From Certhia americana (Eukaryota > Chordata > Aves > Passeriformes > Certhiidae), in contig JAGMWU010000070.1 in NCBI GenBank assembly GCA_018697195.1, positions 146,226-210,225 of the forward strand: a DNA stretch of 64,000 bases, given 5' to 3'. The position numbers and the translations under genes are program-made. Shown here piece after piece: positions 1-12,021 of the stretch; position 1 is the first letter of the stretch, and each line of letters begins with the position of its first letter. The notes under the pieces were generated by a model, which saw only the letters and a list, made by a program, of their open reading frames with translations, was not told where the DNA came from and did no database searches.

Positions 1-1367
1 GCAGAATAGCAAGCAGGACTCCAGGCAGTGGAACAGGGACCCAAATGTCACTGGAGCTCCTCAGGTGACAGAACCATCCTACCTTTGCACTTCCATTCAG
101 GTGCTTGGAAATTGGCAGCAGCAGCAAGAAAACATCCGGGAGAATGTTTGGATTCAGACTGGAGTGAGTTTAAGGCACTACAGGAGTGCTCAGCCAAGGA
201 TGATTAGTGCAGCTGAAAGCCTGAGGGAAGCCCTCACAAAGGTTACAGTGGTTTTGTGGTGACATTTTCAAATGCAAGCTCAACAGTCACACCCCCTTCA
301 TCCTCTGCAAGGGTTGTGTCTTCCTGCAAAGCCTGCAGCAGAAGGAAGAGCACACAAACCCCAGCTGATCATAGCCTAGGGCCCCATTATATATCAAATT
401 CATTTCCAAATCTACTTCTGCAAACAGCCCTTCTGCAACAGCACTGCAGGTTTTGCTGGGCACCATTAATTAGTGGATGTTGTAACTGTGATTGCCACTC
501 CTCAGGTTGTTCCTCAGCTCTTTTTCCAGGTGAAATTCCCGTTTAAACAGAAAGAAATGTTTGCACCAAAAAAAGATTAGATGAAGTAATCATCATTTTT
601 GCTGCTGGAGACCCCTCTTCCCAGCGTTTGAGCTGCCTCTGTGATATGAGCATCATTCCTCATTTGAATTCCTGACTGACAATGCTCAGAGAGCTGCCAT
701 ACAGGGCTCTCCACCCTATACAAGGCATCCACTGAGTCTGCAGTTTAGTTTGGATGTGGCTCTGTATTATTCCTGCTCCAAAATCAAAAGTGAGAATGTT
801 TTTTTTTTTTGTCCCGATGATTTTTATTTTCCTGAACTCCATGAGAACCTTCTGCCAATTGTTATTGACTGCTGTGAAGTCATCAATCAGTGACAGAGTA
901 AATGAAGCTACATTCTAAACCATGCTTTTAGTCATTATTTTGACAAATAACATTTCGGTTTCCATCACCACCTGTTAGTGAATGAAAGTAGCTAGCAAAA
1001 AATTAGGTCTGATTTCACCACAGAAAAGTAAAATGAGAAGAGATATTCAAAGAGACTTACTGGCTTTGTAAAAATAACAAAGGGAAAACTGATAAGCTCC
1101 TACCCTGGTTTTACTGTTCTTTAGAATGGAGGGCAAACCAGCTCTGGAATTCACACACCTGAATACACACAGCAGAACTGAACCATTATTCCATTATTCC
1201 ATTACACAAACCAGTAACCTCCAAAAGCTGGGTGAAAGCTGGGATCAGGGACTCTTATCTCCAGTGCTCATCTGAGACTGAGTAAAGAAAAAAAATGCAT
1301 TTTATGCTTTTTCCACTCTATTTAGATTCCACAGATTAATTTTCAAGAACTTCAGATCCAGCTAACG
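1..1367. other. Intron between PCDHA constant exons 2 and 3
   Basis: No coding exon recognised. The window ends inside the intron that follows constant exon 2. I looked for the lysine-rich C-terminal coding block that ends PCDHA proteins (constant exon 3) on the minus strand and did not find it, so that exon lies left of position 1. In mammals this intron holds a known enhancer (HS7). Nothing here lets me identify a bird counterpart by eye. Confidence 0.6.
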
Positions 1368-1500
1368 GAATGTTCTGAGTTGGAAAGGACCCACAATCAT
1401 CAAGTCCAACTCCAAAGTGAATGGCTCATACCTCAGGCAGGGACTGAACCCACAACCCTGGGGTTATTGGCACCATGCTCTGACCAGCTGAGCTCATCTG
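1368..1500 (-). mobile_element. tRNA-Ile-derived SINE with CR1-like tail (TguSINE1-like)
   Basis: On the minus strand the head reads like tRNA-Ile(AAT): an A box (gagctcagctgg), an anticodon region (gccaataac) and a B box (ggttcagtccc). It is followed by a tail resembling the 3' end of CR1 LINEs, with 'gagttggacttgatgat', 'gggtcctttccaactcag' and 'aacattcc'. This head-plus-tail structure is that of TguSINE1, known from songbirds and moved by CR1 machinery. The copy sits in the intron after constant exon 2, antisense to nothing coding. The left end lacks a clear octamer tail, so the exact boundary is approximate. Confidence 0.8.
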
Positions 1501-1612
1501 AGGCTCTTCACTCAGAGGTACAAAATAGAGGAAAAATTAAGTAGAAGCGTTAGGACATCTACTGCAGTTAACATCAGTTCTTCACAAATATTCTGGATTT
1601 TCACGTCCTTAC

Positions 1613-1701
1613 CTGCTGTAGCACTGGAGACTGTTGGCCACTGCTGATCAGGCCCTGCTGGTCCTCCACGCAGGACTCCTGCCTCCTCCATATGCACAGC
1701 A
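1613..1701 (-). CDS. PCDHA: PCDHA constant exon 2 (shared cytoplasmic exon)
   Basis: This is an 89-nt internal exon shared by all PCDHA isoforms. It encodes part of the common cytoplasmic domain. The minus strand shows a pyrimidine-rich acceptor ending in cttacccag (AG at 1703-1702). The coding text contains [12 protein letters not shown] and then [13 protein letters not shown], which matches the vertebrate PCDHA constant region almost residue for residue. A strong donor CAG|GTAAGG follows (GT at 1612-1611). The first base completes the serine codon begun at the end of constant exon 1, and the last base starts a codon finished in exon 3, off window. The phase agrees with the upstream exon. 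Open reading beyond the donor is intron. Confidence 0.95.
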
Positions 1702-3801
1702 CTGGGTAAGCAAATATCACAGTTGGGTTACACAGCTCCCCTCTGCCCTGGACCTCCCAGCATTTCCCTTTCCTGCTGCTCTTCAAAGTTCATCACTATT
1801 TATCACTCTGCAGCTACTCCTACAGCAGTGCATGATGGCAGCAGCATAAGAAGCAGCTGTTTTGACTTGCAAAAAACACCTTGGATTGTTTACTAAAACC
1901 CAGTCATGGAATAATTTACAAAACAAACACACCTGCAGGACTCGTCGCTCTCTTTGACTGGGAGTCACTAACAGGGAAGTGACACATCTTTGCTATTAGG
2001 ATGTAGCAACATGAGGTAAATGATTAAAAAGTTGCTGGAGTTAGTTCTGAGCTTTTGCCACTATGCCATTTTAACAAATCCCACCTTCCTGGGTTACTGC
2101 CCATTTCTTTTGGACAGTTCGGGAAGAGAAATGCATTTTCTCAAAAGGAAAAGCTAATACAGGAAATTTTACAGTGTCACATCATGAGCACTGGGCATCA
2201 AAAGCACCAATTTGCACCTTACACAGAAGAAAAAGAAAATATTGGCTAATTTTACTACAAAACTAAGCAGGCTATTTATATGCTGTTCATTAAGAGAAAC
2301 AGGATTCTGTGACTGTGTCCCTGTCTCTGCTCATTGGCTTCACACTCGCTTTTTCACTTCCAGCTGAACTTAAGGGCCAGTTTCACCCAAACATGGCAGA
2401 CACCAAATTTCTACAAATTCCATGAAAAAACAGCATTTTATGTAAGCCATCAATTGGGCAGGGCACACAGGCTCAAAATCTGAGTTTTCAGGAAAGGACA
2501 GGGGCTGCTGGTGTGAGAGAGCAGAGGAACATGTACAATTTCCCAGAAATTGTCTTATGGGATTAAAATAAGCTCTTACTTTTGATTAATTGTTCAAGTA
2601 GCTTCAGATAAGATCTTGTACTTTGTATAGAAAGGACTGTGGAACCACAAGAGCATGCCTGACTCAGGACCAGCAGATAAGGTACTCAGGTAGGCAGAAT
2701 TCCTTCTTCAGGATCCTGCTCCCCAGACTGTTCATTGATTTTGGAGTTATGGATTAAAAAAAAAATTGAAAGTCACAGCAGGAAGATAAAGAAAGAAAAT
2801 AGCTTGCCCAGTAGACCACAAAGTCAAGCTTGCTCTGTCTTCCTTTGCTTTTGGTCCTTGAGGTTTAGATTCCTTTTCACACAGCATCTCAAAGTCAGGT
2901 GGGAGTCACTCTGTGTCCTCACCCACATGAAGCACAGTGTGACTGAATTTAGCACTTCAGCCTCATACAGACTCCTCAGCCCCGTGGATAATGGACAAAG
3001 GTACAGCACCACTGCACCAAGGATTTCTAGGAACCCATAAAATCCTGCACTTTGTGATGCCACTAGGAATGACTGCAGCCTCATAACTCATCTGCACCTG
3101 TGCAGGAATCTTCTTAATCACATCAGATTACACCTGAACATAGAACCACTTCTCTAGTCTGCTCAGGGAGAGCAGAAATACTGTTTGATTTAGGCTCTAC
3201 AGAAGCAATTTTAGTATAATTCTCTTTTTCCAAGTGCACTGAGTAGAAAATTATGGAAGACTGCATGAGGTATTAGGAAGGAGATTTTCAATGATGTCTA
3301 AAGAGATTTGGACAAAAGCCTCACTTTTTCTTCTTTGAAAATCCATCTCTTATCTTCAAAAGTCCTTTCAACTATATTAATCTTCTTGATTGCACCATGT
3401 GGTTAATAAACCTGCTGCAGGAGCAGCTACTTTTATGGTAATGAGGAAAAGAAGATGGAAATACAGACTGCCTATTGAAACATCAGCCCTGATGATTACA
3501 GGGAGCTTTAAAATAAACAAAAAATATGTAATGACAATTAAATGATTCAATAATTGGAACAATTATGCCTTGACAGTCAATGGATACAAAAGCAGAAGGT
3601 AAAGAACAGCACAGCTTTACAGCAGTGCAACAACAGCGTGAGATGCAAGTCAGAGTGAATCTGTAGCACATGGAGATTGGAAGTGACAGCAGCAGAACTC
3701 AGCATAGATATCATCAGTCTACAACATCAGAAGAAATGATTTGCCCTTTTCACAAAGGAAAAAGGCAGAATTCCCCTCCTCTGGAGAAACAGCACACATA
3801 C
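1702..3801. other. Intron between PCDHA constant exons 1 and 2
   Basis: A 2.1 kb AT-rich, CpG-poor intron. I see no coding exon, RNA gene or clear transposon. The short open frames on both strands (60-100 codons) lack any recognisable protein similarity. Confidence 0.7.
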
Positions 3802-3860
3802 CTTTGCATTCCTGCCCTCAGGGATGCAGAGTAGCGCCAGTCCGGGTTGGGGTGTTTTGG
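3802..3860 (-). CDS. PCDHA: PCDHA constant exon 1 (59-nt microexon)
   Basis: This 59-nt exon joins every variable exon to the common tail. The acceptor on the minus strand is tttttgtttctgcag, with AG at 3862-3861. The exon translates as PKHPNPDWRYSASLRAGMQ plus two bases of a serine codon, and then the donor AAAG|GTATGT (GT at 3801-3800). The PNPDWRYSASLRAGM block is diagnostic of the PCDHA family, and the 59-nt length is as I recall it for mammals. Phase 0 entry fits the phase 0 ends of the PCDHAC1 and PCDHAC2 variable exons (…NE|PKHP and …LM|PKHP). The last two bases plus the first base of exon 2 encode Ser. The exon is too short to be found by open-frame length. Confidence 0.96.
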
Positions 3861-6800
3861 CTGCAGAAACAAAAACCCAGACAATGCTGTTAGTGTCAGT
3901 ACAACATGCTAAAAGCATCTGCATTTGGCTAATTCGGTCAGAAATTATATATGGACATCCTCAATTTTTGTGAATTGCCAAATCTTCCTACAAATCTAAA
4001 GAAACTTTCAAATGGGCACAGAGGGAGTGTGGCTGCAATAAACCTGTCTGCATGCCAAGGCCTTTGGCTAGAGATGATCTCTGTGGATCAACATTTAATG
4101 CTGCAAACTGGTGGAAAGTTATTTCATACATTCATCAACTGTTTGGGTGTAGGATAAAAAATACCCCAGCATCAGAAATCCAGAAAATGCATTTTTGGTT
4201 TACCTGGCAATGTGAGGCAATTTGAACTCCTGCACTAAATATGATCTGCGTGAGAGTGGATAAATGTGAGGGGGATGTGGGGCAGCGAGGTCTCTGCTAC
4301 AATTCAGTGTACTGCAGAGGACTGCAATGGATGCTATCAGATTTGCAGACTGCAGCAAGGCTTTTATTAAGGACAGAAAGGTCCTTATCATTCTCCATAT
4401 TTATGAGAGGGCATAAAAGGTTGAAGGGGAAAATGGCTAGCAATACCCTTTGACCAACAAAGCTCAGCATATGCTGATGTGCTGCAGCATGACTTGCTAA
4501 ATAAGGAGATAATTAAGAAATCCTCTGTTGATCAAAAATTGCTCCAGAACGTAGCTTTTTAATTGTCAGGGGACCAGCACTGTAATTTTCAACTACAGCC
4601 AATGAGTGCAAGCTCAGGTCCCTTAAAATTAAGTCCTGAGGACACACCAAGGTTATTTCTCAGGATACTAAAACCATTATTTTGTAGGTGATAGTGTGGT
4701 GAGTGCCTCAGTTCAGGCACTGGAATTCAAAGACAGAACCTATATTCAAAACCATAATGGACTACATTCATTCCTGATGTGTCTAGCACAGTGCCAATCA
4801 CACAAATAATAAATGACAGTAATGGTTTAATTCTCTTCAAATTATTGGAGGCAGATCAGAAATGAATTTGACCTCATTACTTGAAAGAGAAAAAGAAAGT
4901 GTTGAATGATCTGAATTATTTAAAGCCAACTCTGTCTTTCCTCTTGAGGTTTGGCGTATGCTTTTCCCTGGATCAATAGGTTTTATTCAAACAAAAATGG
5001 AGCAATTACAACTTACAGTATTGCTCTATCACCACACTTCCCAGGTCCAGCATCACTCAAGCCTGAGATGCTCTTGGATGATGCACACACGAGTATTCTT
5101 TATGGTCTGAGTTACACAAAAGGGAGGAGGCTGCTGTTTGCAGCCACACTTAAACATCTGTGCTAGCAATTTCCTTCCTATTTAACTCCCTGTTCTCTGT
5201 CATGCTCAGGTTCTGCTGAGTTTAGCACAAAGTGGTTTGACAAGAAGCCTATTATGCATGGTTCTAGTCTTTTCTGATTAGTTCCATTTTGGCCTCAGTC
5301 CCAGGGATGTCAAAGCAACTCTAAAGTCAACCACGCAGTAACAGTCAATGAAAGAGGATAGAGAACACCACACTCTGATCAGATCCTTGCCTGAGCTTGC
5401 CTTTCTTGAGTATGAAGGGTGCTGACACCAGAAGATTTGTCTTTTCTTCTGTTGGGGGCTTTTTTATAGCAGGGAACTGCTGGACTTTTGTTCTGTTTTT
5501 CAATTTGAGAGGGGCAGGTTACTAACATCTACAATCTTGTAGGCAATGTGAGGAGGAGAACTCTTACCCCAGTCCCAGACAAAACACAGATAAAGTGAAA
5601 TTGAATCAAAGCACTGAGAAAGTCTGACAAGAGTTGGATAGGAGTGAGAAAAGAGGAAAATGACCACTCACTCACAGTACACAGATTTTTGGGTTTCAAA
5701 GGAGAGATTTCCAACTCTTGACTAGAAAAGAAAAATCTGTGTTCTGTTTGCAATGGGACATCAGATCTTAAATGGGTGGTGGTAGCAGGAGAAACTCATT
5801 AGTTAGAAATTTATCATTTATTCACTTCATAGGCACAGACCAGAACTCTTCATGTCAATATAAGAGAAATTAGGAGAGTGGCATTTTCAAGGGTTATTAT
5901 CCAGAAGCTCTGGCACCTTATGGCTATTCCCAAACAGTTCTTTCTTTGCTATGACTCTTTAGGTAGGGCTGCAGTGCTGTTCCCAGAGGAGCAGAAGGAG
6001 GAAGGAGGAAATGGGATGAGAAAAATGTACTCTGGAGGTAGAACTATTGCCACAGTTGACCTGTCAGGAGCTGGGGTTTTTTTAACTGTGAAAAAAATCA
6101 ATATCTGTGACTTCTTGTTGAAGTCATTACAGGAAGAACAAGAGCACGAAGCACTTTGGCAGCAGTTTGCCTTTGTGCAGACCTATTTTCACCCAGTTTT
6201 ACCATGTGCTTGCTGCTTGACTGGGTATTTTCAGAGCTCAGCTAGAGTCACATTTGTCCCACACTTGTGTTACCTCAGGTCAGTGTCCTGCAACTGACAA
6301 AAATCAGTGAAATTTCTATTTTGTCAGCATAACTGGCTTCTCCTTTTGCTCTGCTACAGGCTGTAATTCTTTCAGTTTCTCTGGCCATAAGAGAAAAGTT
6401 GTTTCAACACATCTCTAAATGAGACTGGGCTAGAAAAGCAGTAAAGCATGAGCAGCACCAGGAGTCGAGCACAGCAGAAGAAGCAAACCTAGTCAGTAAT
6501 GTCTCTCCCAGCTCAGAGGCAGCAGTGTTGCTTCTTGGAAATCCATGATGAACTCACAGTCCATGAGCTTGGGTTGGTTTGTATCTCTGGTTAAGAAGAG
6601 CCCACCTTCACCAGACCTCTCCCTGAAACCTGCCACGGGACAAGCGTGCCCCACAGCACAGCCACTGGGCCAGGACACCATCTCAGAGCAGAGCTGAGCC
6701 CTCAGGCAGGTCCAGGGTCTCATGGGCTCCTCTGCAAAGTCCCATCACAGTCTTGCCTGGGAGATGTGCAGGGAGTCCTAAAGCACCAGCAGAGGACAAG

Positions 6801-9800
6801 GTACAGCTGAGCAGGCAGTGTGAGCACAGAGAAGGAGCCCCAAGAGGAATCCAGGCTCTGAAGGGGTCAGGATACTTCCCAGCTGTAAATCCCCACATTC
6901 TCACTATGTCACACAATGCTGATGAAGACAATATTGTTCCTTTTACCTCCCCAGCTCATTACAAGGCTCTATTTATCACATTCCAGCACATTCTACTAGG
7001 CTGGAGGTAATTTTAGCTTGCCACTTCCCTCAGATTTTTGGGTGTCACGTAGCAAGTCCAGCAGTCCTGTCAGTAGGTGAAAGAAATCCCATGATCCAGC
7101 ACAGAAATAATCAACCATTCCTCTTTTTTTTCCCCATCAGCTGCTTTTTCTGATTCAGTTAAAACACACATCATCATCATAGTGTGAGACGAGTTCAAAT
7201 CTATCCAGGTGCTTGCAGAAGTGGCTGTCACTGCACCAGCTGAACACCTCATACCCCCAGTTTGCTCCTGCTGCTTCTTCCAGGCACCAGGCTCATGTTC
7301 TGCCAACCACATAACCACAGGCATTAATGGGACTGGTCCTAAACAGCCAAGCCCACTGGGAAGGCTGCTAATGTGAATGTTTTATGTGAAAAAGAACCAT
7401 CTGAGGAGCGAGAAAGCTCCTGTAAATTATCACACAGTTGTTTTCAAATGGGTTAACTGAAGAATCATATAATTGGTTTGTGGAGAATAAATTTAGTCAA
7501 AATGTATTGTTACAAACTTTTTCCTCAGCTCTCTTTTTTACCTAGTACAGTAAGAATTTCTCCCTGGGGGAGGAGAAATTTCTAATTTAAAAAATATTGT
7601 CCTGATCTCATATTCACTGGATCAATGCAAACACTATCTTTCACTTCAGTGCCTGCTAGAACAAAACCTGCTTGAGGTAGAGAAATCAAATATTTACAAA
7701 CAGTTACCAGATGCTGAGGCTCCTAAAAACATCCTGCTTCATTCTGATTTCCACACAAATGCATAACAGAATGACATAAGGTATATTTAGCAAATGTATC
7801 TGCTTTGAAGCAGTAATAAAAGCCTTTTAGAACCTCTGACCACATAAGGGTCTGCTTATTTTCCAGTGAGACAATGCTGACAGGTATGAGGAAACAGAGG
7901 CTTCTATTCCTGCTTTCCTTCTGTAAATGTTTAGAATTAACTTGATGTGGAGAACAAACTATTTAAATATGTGTTTATCCTTCAAGAGATCAAAAAGGAA
8001 ACTGGAAAATGTGTAATTCAAAAGCCCAGAGTCTGGGAATGTTCACTTTCATTCCTAACTCTGAGAAAACTGAGGAGAAGGGAACAGACAAGTGCTTTCT
8101 AAAGTACATTTAATGAGTTCCAAGAGAAGGAAAACACCTCTCTTGGAAGAGAGGATGATCTTGGATGCAGATTTCTGCTGGCTCAGCAGAAGCCTCAAAC
8201 CAAGCACCTGAGTGTCCTGAAGCACAGAGCACTGTCCCTGCCCAGCCAAGCAGTTCTGACACTGCCACTAAAAAAAAGAACAAACATTTATAGTTACCCT
8301 TTTCAATGTCAGCAGGGCTGGAGAATTTCTTAAAGGCTTAAGTTCTGCAACTGAGATTGTAAGACATTCCACCATTAATACCTTTAAATCCTCTGAGGGA
8401 AATCTCCTGGACAGACTGCTCCAAACAATGCTGTGGGGTTACAAGGTTTACACACTTCAAAACAAGCTTGCATTTAAAGCAGTATCAAAATGTGTCAAGT
8501 GCTTGCTTCCATTTTTCCACGTGTTTAGCAAGCTGGTTTTGAAGTGAAAAATAGAGAGAAAGAAACAGTAGCAGAGAAAACAGCTGTAAAACTCCAGTGG
8601 ATCTCCTGGGTCTTACCACCATCAGGTTTTTTCACTTTCTTTAGAAATGTCCATAGAGCAACATGCTCTATTTCTGACCATCACATGAAACATCATTTTT
8701 TTTCATCCATGTGTGTCACCATACAAAAAGGGGCACAGGAAAATGTATAATATAGAAGAGTTTCTATTTAGTTCTATCAAGTATCCTGACTGCCCACTCC
8801 TCATTAGGAATGTGCCAGGCTGCCTTCTGGGACAGAAAACTCCTGTTAAAACATTTTGGTTTGATTGTCATTTTCTGCATTGATAGGAAAAGGCAGCCAC
8901 GAGAGACAAGACACAAGAACTGAGCTTAACTGCACAGGATGTAAGAACAAAACAAGAAAGATGAAAAGAAAAACCAAGGATCAGACACTACCCAGACATC
9001 ATTCAGCATCTTCACAGGAATATGAGGAAACAGAGTCCAGACTAAAGGACTGAAACCCTTCCTGAAAATGACAGATCATCACTGCAGTAGTGCCCAGTAA
9101 CAAAATCACAACTTCACACACAACCTCTTCAGTGGGTGCACCCCTCTTTTGAAATACAGGAGTCCAGGCTGCCCACAACCCACACAGCACCAGAAATGAA
9201 GCCACAGTATTTTTTTTATCCCTTTGTTTTGCCTGCACTGCCTGCCTGGTCCCTCTGCAGTAGTTATCTGATGAGAGAGCAATATCCATTAGCCCTGCAC
9301 TGCTACCCTTATCACCAGCCTCCTGACAGCAATAACCCTGCCCAAGATTTTCTGTGCAGCTGCATTGGTACGTTTCTTCTTTTACAAAACACCCTTGGTC
9401 TGAGTCACAAATCCATAAAGACTGTGCAGGTGAGCTGGTGAGCACAGAAGCAGTGACTATCTTGCAGAAACAAGCTTCCATTCCACCATCACAACACTGG
9501 CAGTAAAAAAGGAATAGGTACACAGGAGTCAGAATTTCACCAGGTACTAAAAAAAGCCCCTACCTTACCTTCTTGCACTTGTTTGCACTTCTCCTGAATC
9601 CTTCTAATGACCCAATAAAGTCAGTCACAACTTAGTATAATAATTAGCACCTTTGACCTTACCAGAAAATATGAGGAGTAAGACATACTGCCCCAAATAT
9701 TGCTGAGATTCATCCCAAATAATTTGGAAATATTTTTCCTCTCACTGTATAAGCAACACTTTCAAAATTTTAGCCACTGTAAAATCCTAGGTATGATTAT

Positions 9801-12021
9801 CTGTGCATAGCAAACCCATTCACCTGGTCCCAGCCTCAGCAATGAACAACCATTTCCAAAAACTGTGTGGAAGAAGAAGAAAGGACCTATTCACATGCTC
9901 CAAAAGTCACACACAGATCAAAGTCTGACTTTGTAAATCAGTGCAAGGACAACACTGCCCTGCTATGCCTCACAAGTGAAGGCACAGGCTCTTAAAGGCT
10001 GATTCAAAGTTCACTTCAACTAAAAAGAGAAACACAGTTCTCTGAAAACCTAATAATACAAAGATCATTATTCTTAAAATGTAGAATCCAGTGTTGCTAA
10101 GCAATTGATGGCATCTTCAGTGCAAATGCTGAGCTTGAAACAGGAGAAAGATGTGATTTTTAGTATGTAATTAGCTAGGAACTAGTAATTAGTGAATGCC
10201 ATTACATTCAGCCATTTCCTGATGTGCACGTGGCCTTGATACAGCTTCACAGAATGTCCTATCACAGGACAGGTGAAGAAACAGAAAGCAAAGAACTTGT
10301 GATGAGTAAAACTTGTCAGAACTTCACCTCCGTTGAAATCATACAGAACAAGTTGAATACTGGATTCCCCTTTTAGATGACAACTCCCACAGGCATTCAT
10401 TAGTTTGTTCTATACATTTTTCAGCTTTTGGACTCCAAGTTTGGGCTGGCTTTGCTGCCACTGTTATCTGTGCTGGCAATCAAAACTTGCTAATTCCTGG
10501 CATTCAATGGAGTGAGTCTCAAAATGTGATAGGAATCTCTTTGTTAAACTGATTTCCTACTCATCTTGCGTCCAAAGTGAAGCCATTTTCAGTCAGTGCT
10601 TTTCCTCCTGCACAGCCCCCACCCCAAAAATCAGCTAGCAAGTGTGTACTTCACTCTTTGATTCCTCATCATACATGCTTATGGAGCATGTCTCATATTC
10701 CCTTCTATATCAAATACATTCCGGGCACTTTATTACACTCAAAAAACCGTTAAGATGCAAAAACTGCAGAGAAAGAGAAAAAGTACCTCCCCTGTACCCT
10801 GCCACTGTGATTTACAGAAAAACAGTGCATTAATTTTAAATGGATTAATGTTGAATCATTACTCTCTAAAAGCATTTTTATGGAAGACTTGCTGGCCCTT
10901 AAGATATGGGCATCTTTGCTCAATTAAAAACAGATGCCAAAGATGCTTACATCTTCATATGTGAAAAAGGAGAAAGAAAGAAATAAATTAGTTCAAGACT
11001 GTAGCAAGAATATGCAAGGCAGGCTCCTTTCTCTCCCACCAGTTATTTCCCTGCTTTCCCCCATCTGGGGCATAGCAGACATGAATGCACAATCTTACAC
11101 CTGCCACAATTATGGCATACAAACAACACACGGTAATGGCAATTTTCCTTTTGTGCACCAGAATTAGTCCCTCCTGTGTTCTAAGTGCTTCTGAGTTCAG
11201 TCCCAACATGTGCAAAAAGGAAACTGCACAGATCATGCAAACCACACACACCAACTGCAGGCTTCCTGCACGCCAGCATAAAGCAACTATTAATTCTTCA
11301 CTGTGGGAAAGCATTGCAAAGGTTAATACACAGCTGGTCAAAACATAGGTATGAAACAATTTTCAATAGCAACCCAGCAGGTTCAAAGTTGTCACTCTGT
11401 AACTTAATGATGGTGACTTGCTGTAATTATCTGCAAAGATGTCACTGGGTTGTGGCAGGCCAGAAAGCATAAAATGCAGCAGTGGGTAAAACAAACATTA
11501 TCAGAGGAGGGGTTGCAGTTTTCAGACAACTGAAATGCGCTACCATTAGCAAGATCCTTGCAATAATATGCTTTGCTAAATTCAACAGATTTACTCAGGT
11601 ACGAAGACAGCAAAGCAGCAAACATCCATAACTGCCATAAAGTAACCTTTGGATTTCAAGGCTAATCACTGATTATTTTTTCTCCTGCAATATGAGTTTT
11701 CCCATCCAAACTGGAAGATTAGATTCACTGTGCAGCAGCAGGCAATTTTAGACAGGGAAGGATGCAATACTTGGTACAGCGTGTGCTGTAAAAATGAGGT
11801 GACTCTCAAACAACAGACGCATATACTGAACTTACCAAGTGCACCCTGAAAGTCTCAGTATTTACCTAGAAACAAAATTTATGGTAGAGATTAGATTTGT
11901 TATAACCAGGTTCATAGCTGAATGTCAGCAATAAGGGAATATGCTTCATCCAGTTGGAACCTCTGCCTGAGTGCAGCTTTGCTCAGAGCACTGTGCAGAC
12001 CATTTACCAAGGCAGCCTCAC
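3861..12021. other. Intron between PCDHAC2 variable exon and constant exon 1
   Basis: An 8.2 kb AT-rich intron with few CpGs. The longest open frame, about 174 codons on the minus strand at 8,999-9,523, has no recognisable domain and no splice context, and I regard it as chance. I identify no transposon with confidence in this stretch. Confidence 0.65.

Noticed and set aside
660..842. Minus-strand frame with a lysine run (KKK) as candidate constant exon 3
   Set aside because: It lacks the other residues of the conserved PCDHA C-terminus and has no suitable acceptor. The poly(T) on the plus strand explains the lysines.
8999..9523. 174-codon minus-strand frame in the PCDHAC2 intron
   Set aside because: Cysteine-rich but with no recognisable family, no promoter-like CpG content and no splice context. 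Frames of this length are expected by chance in a window of this size.
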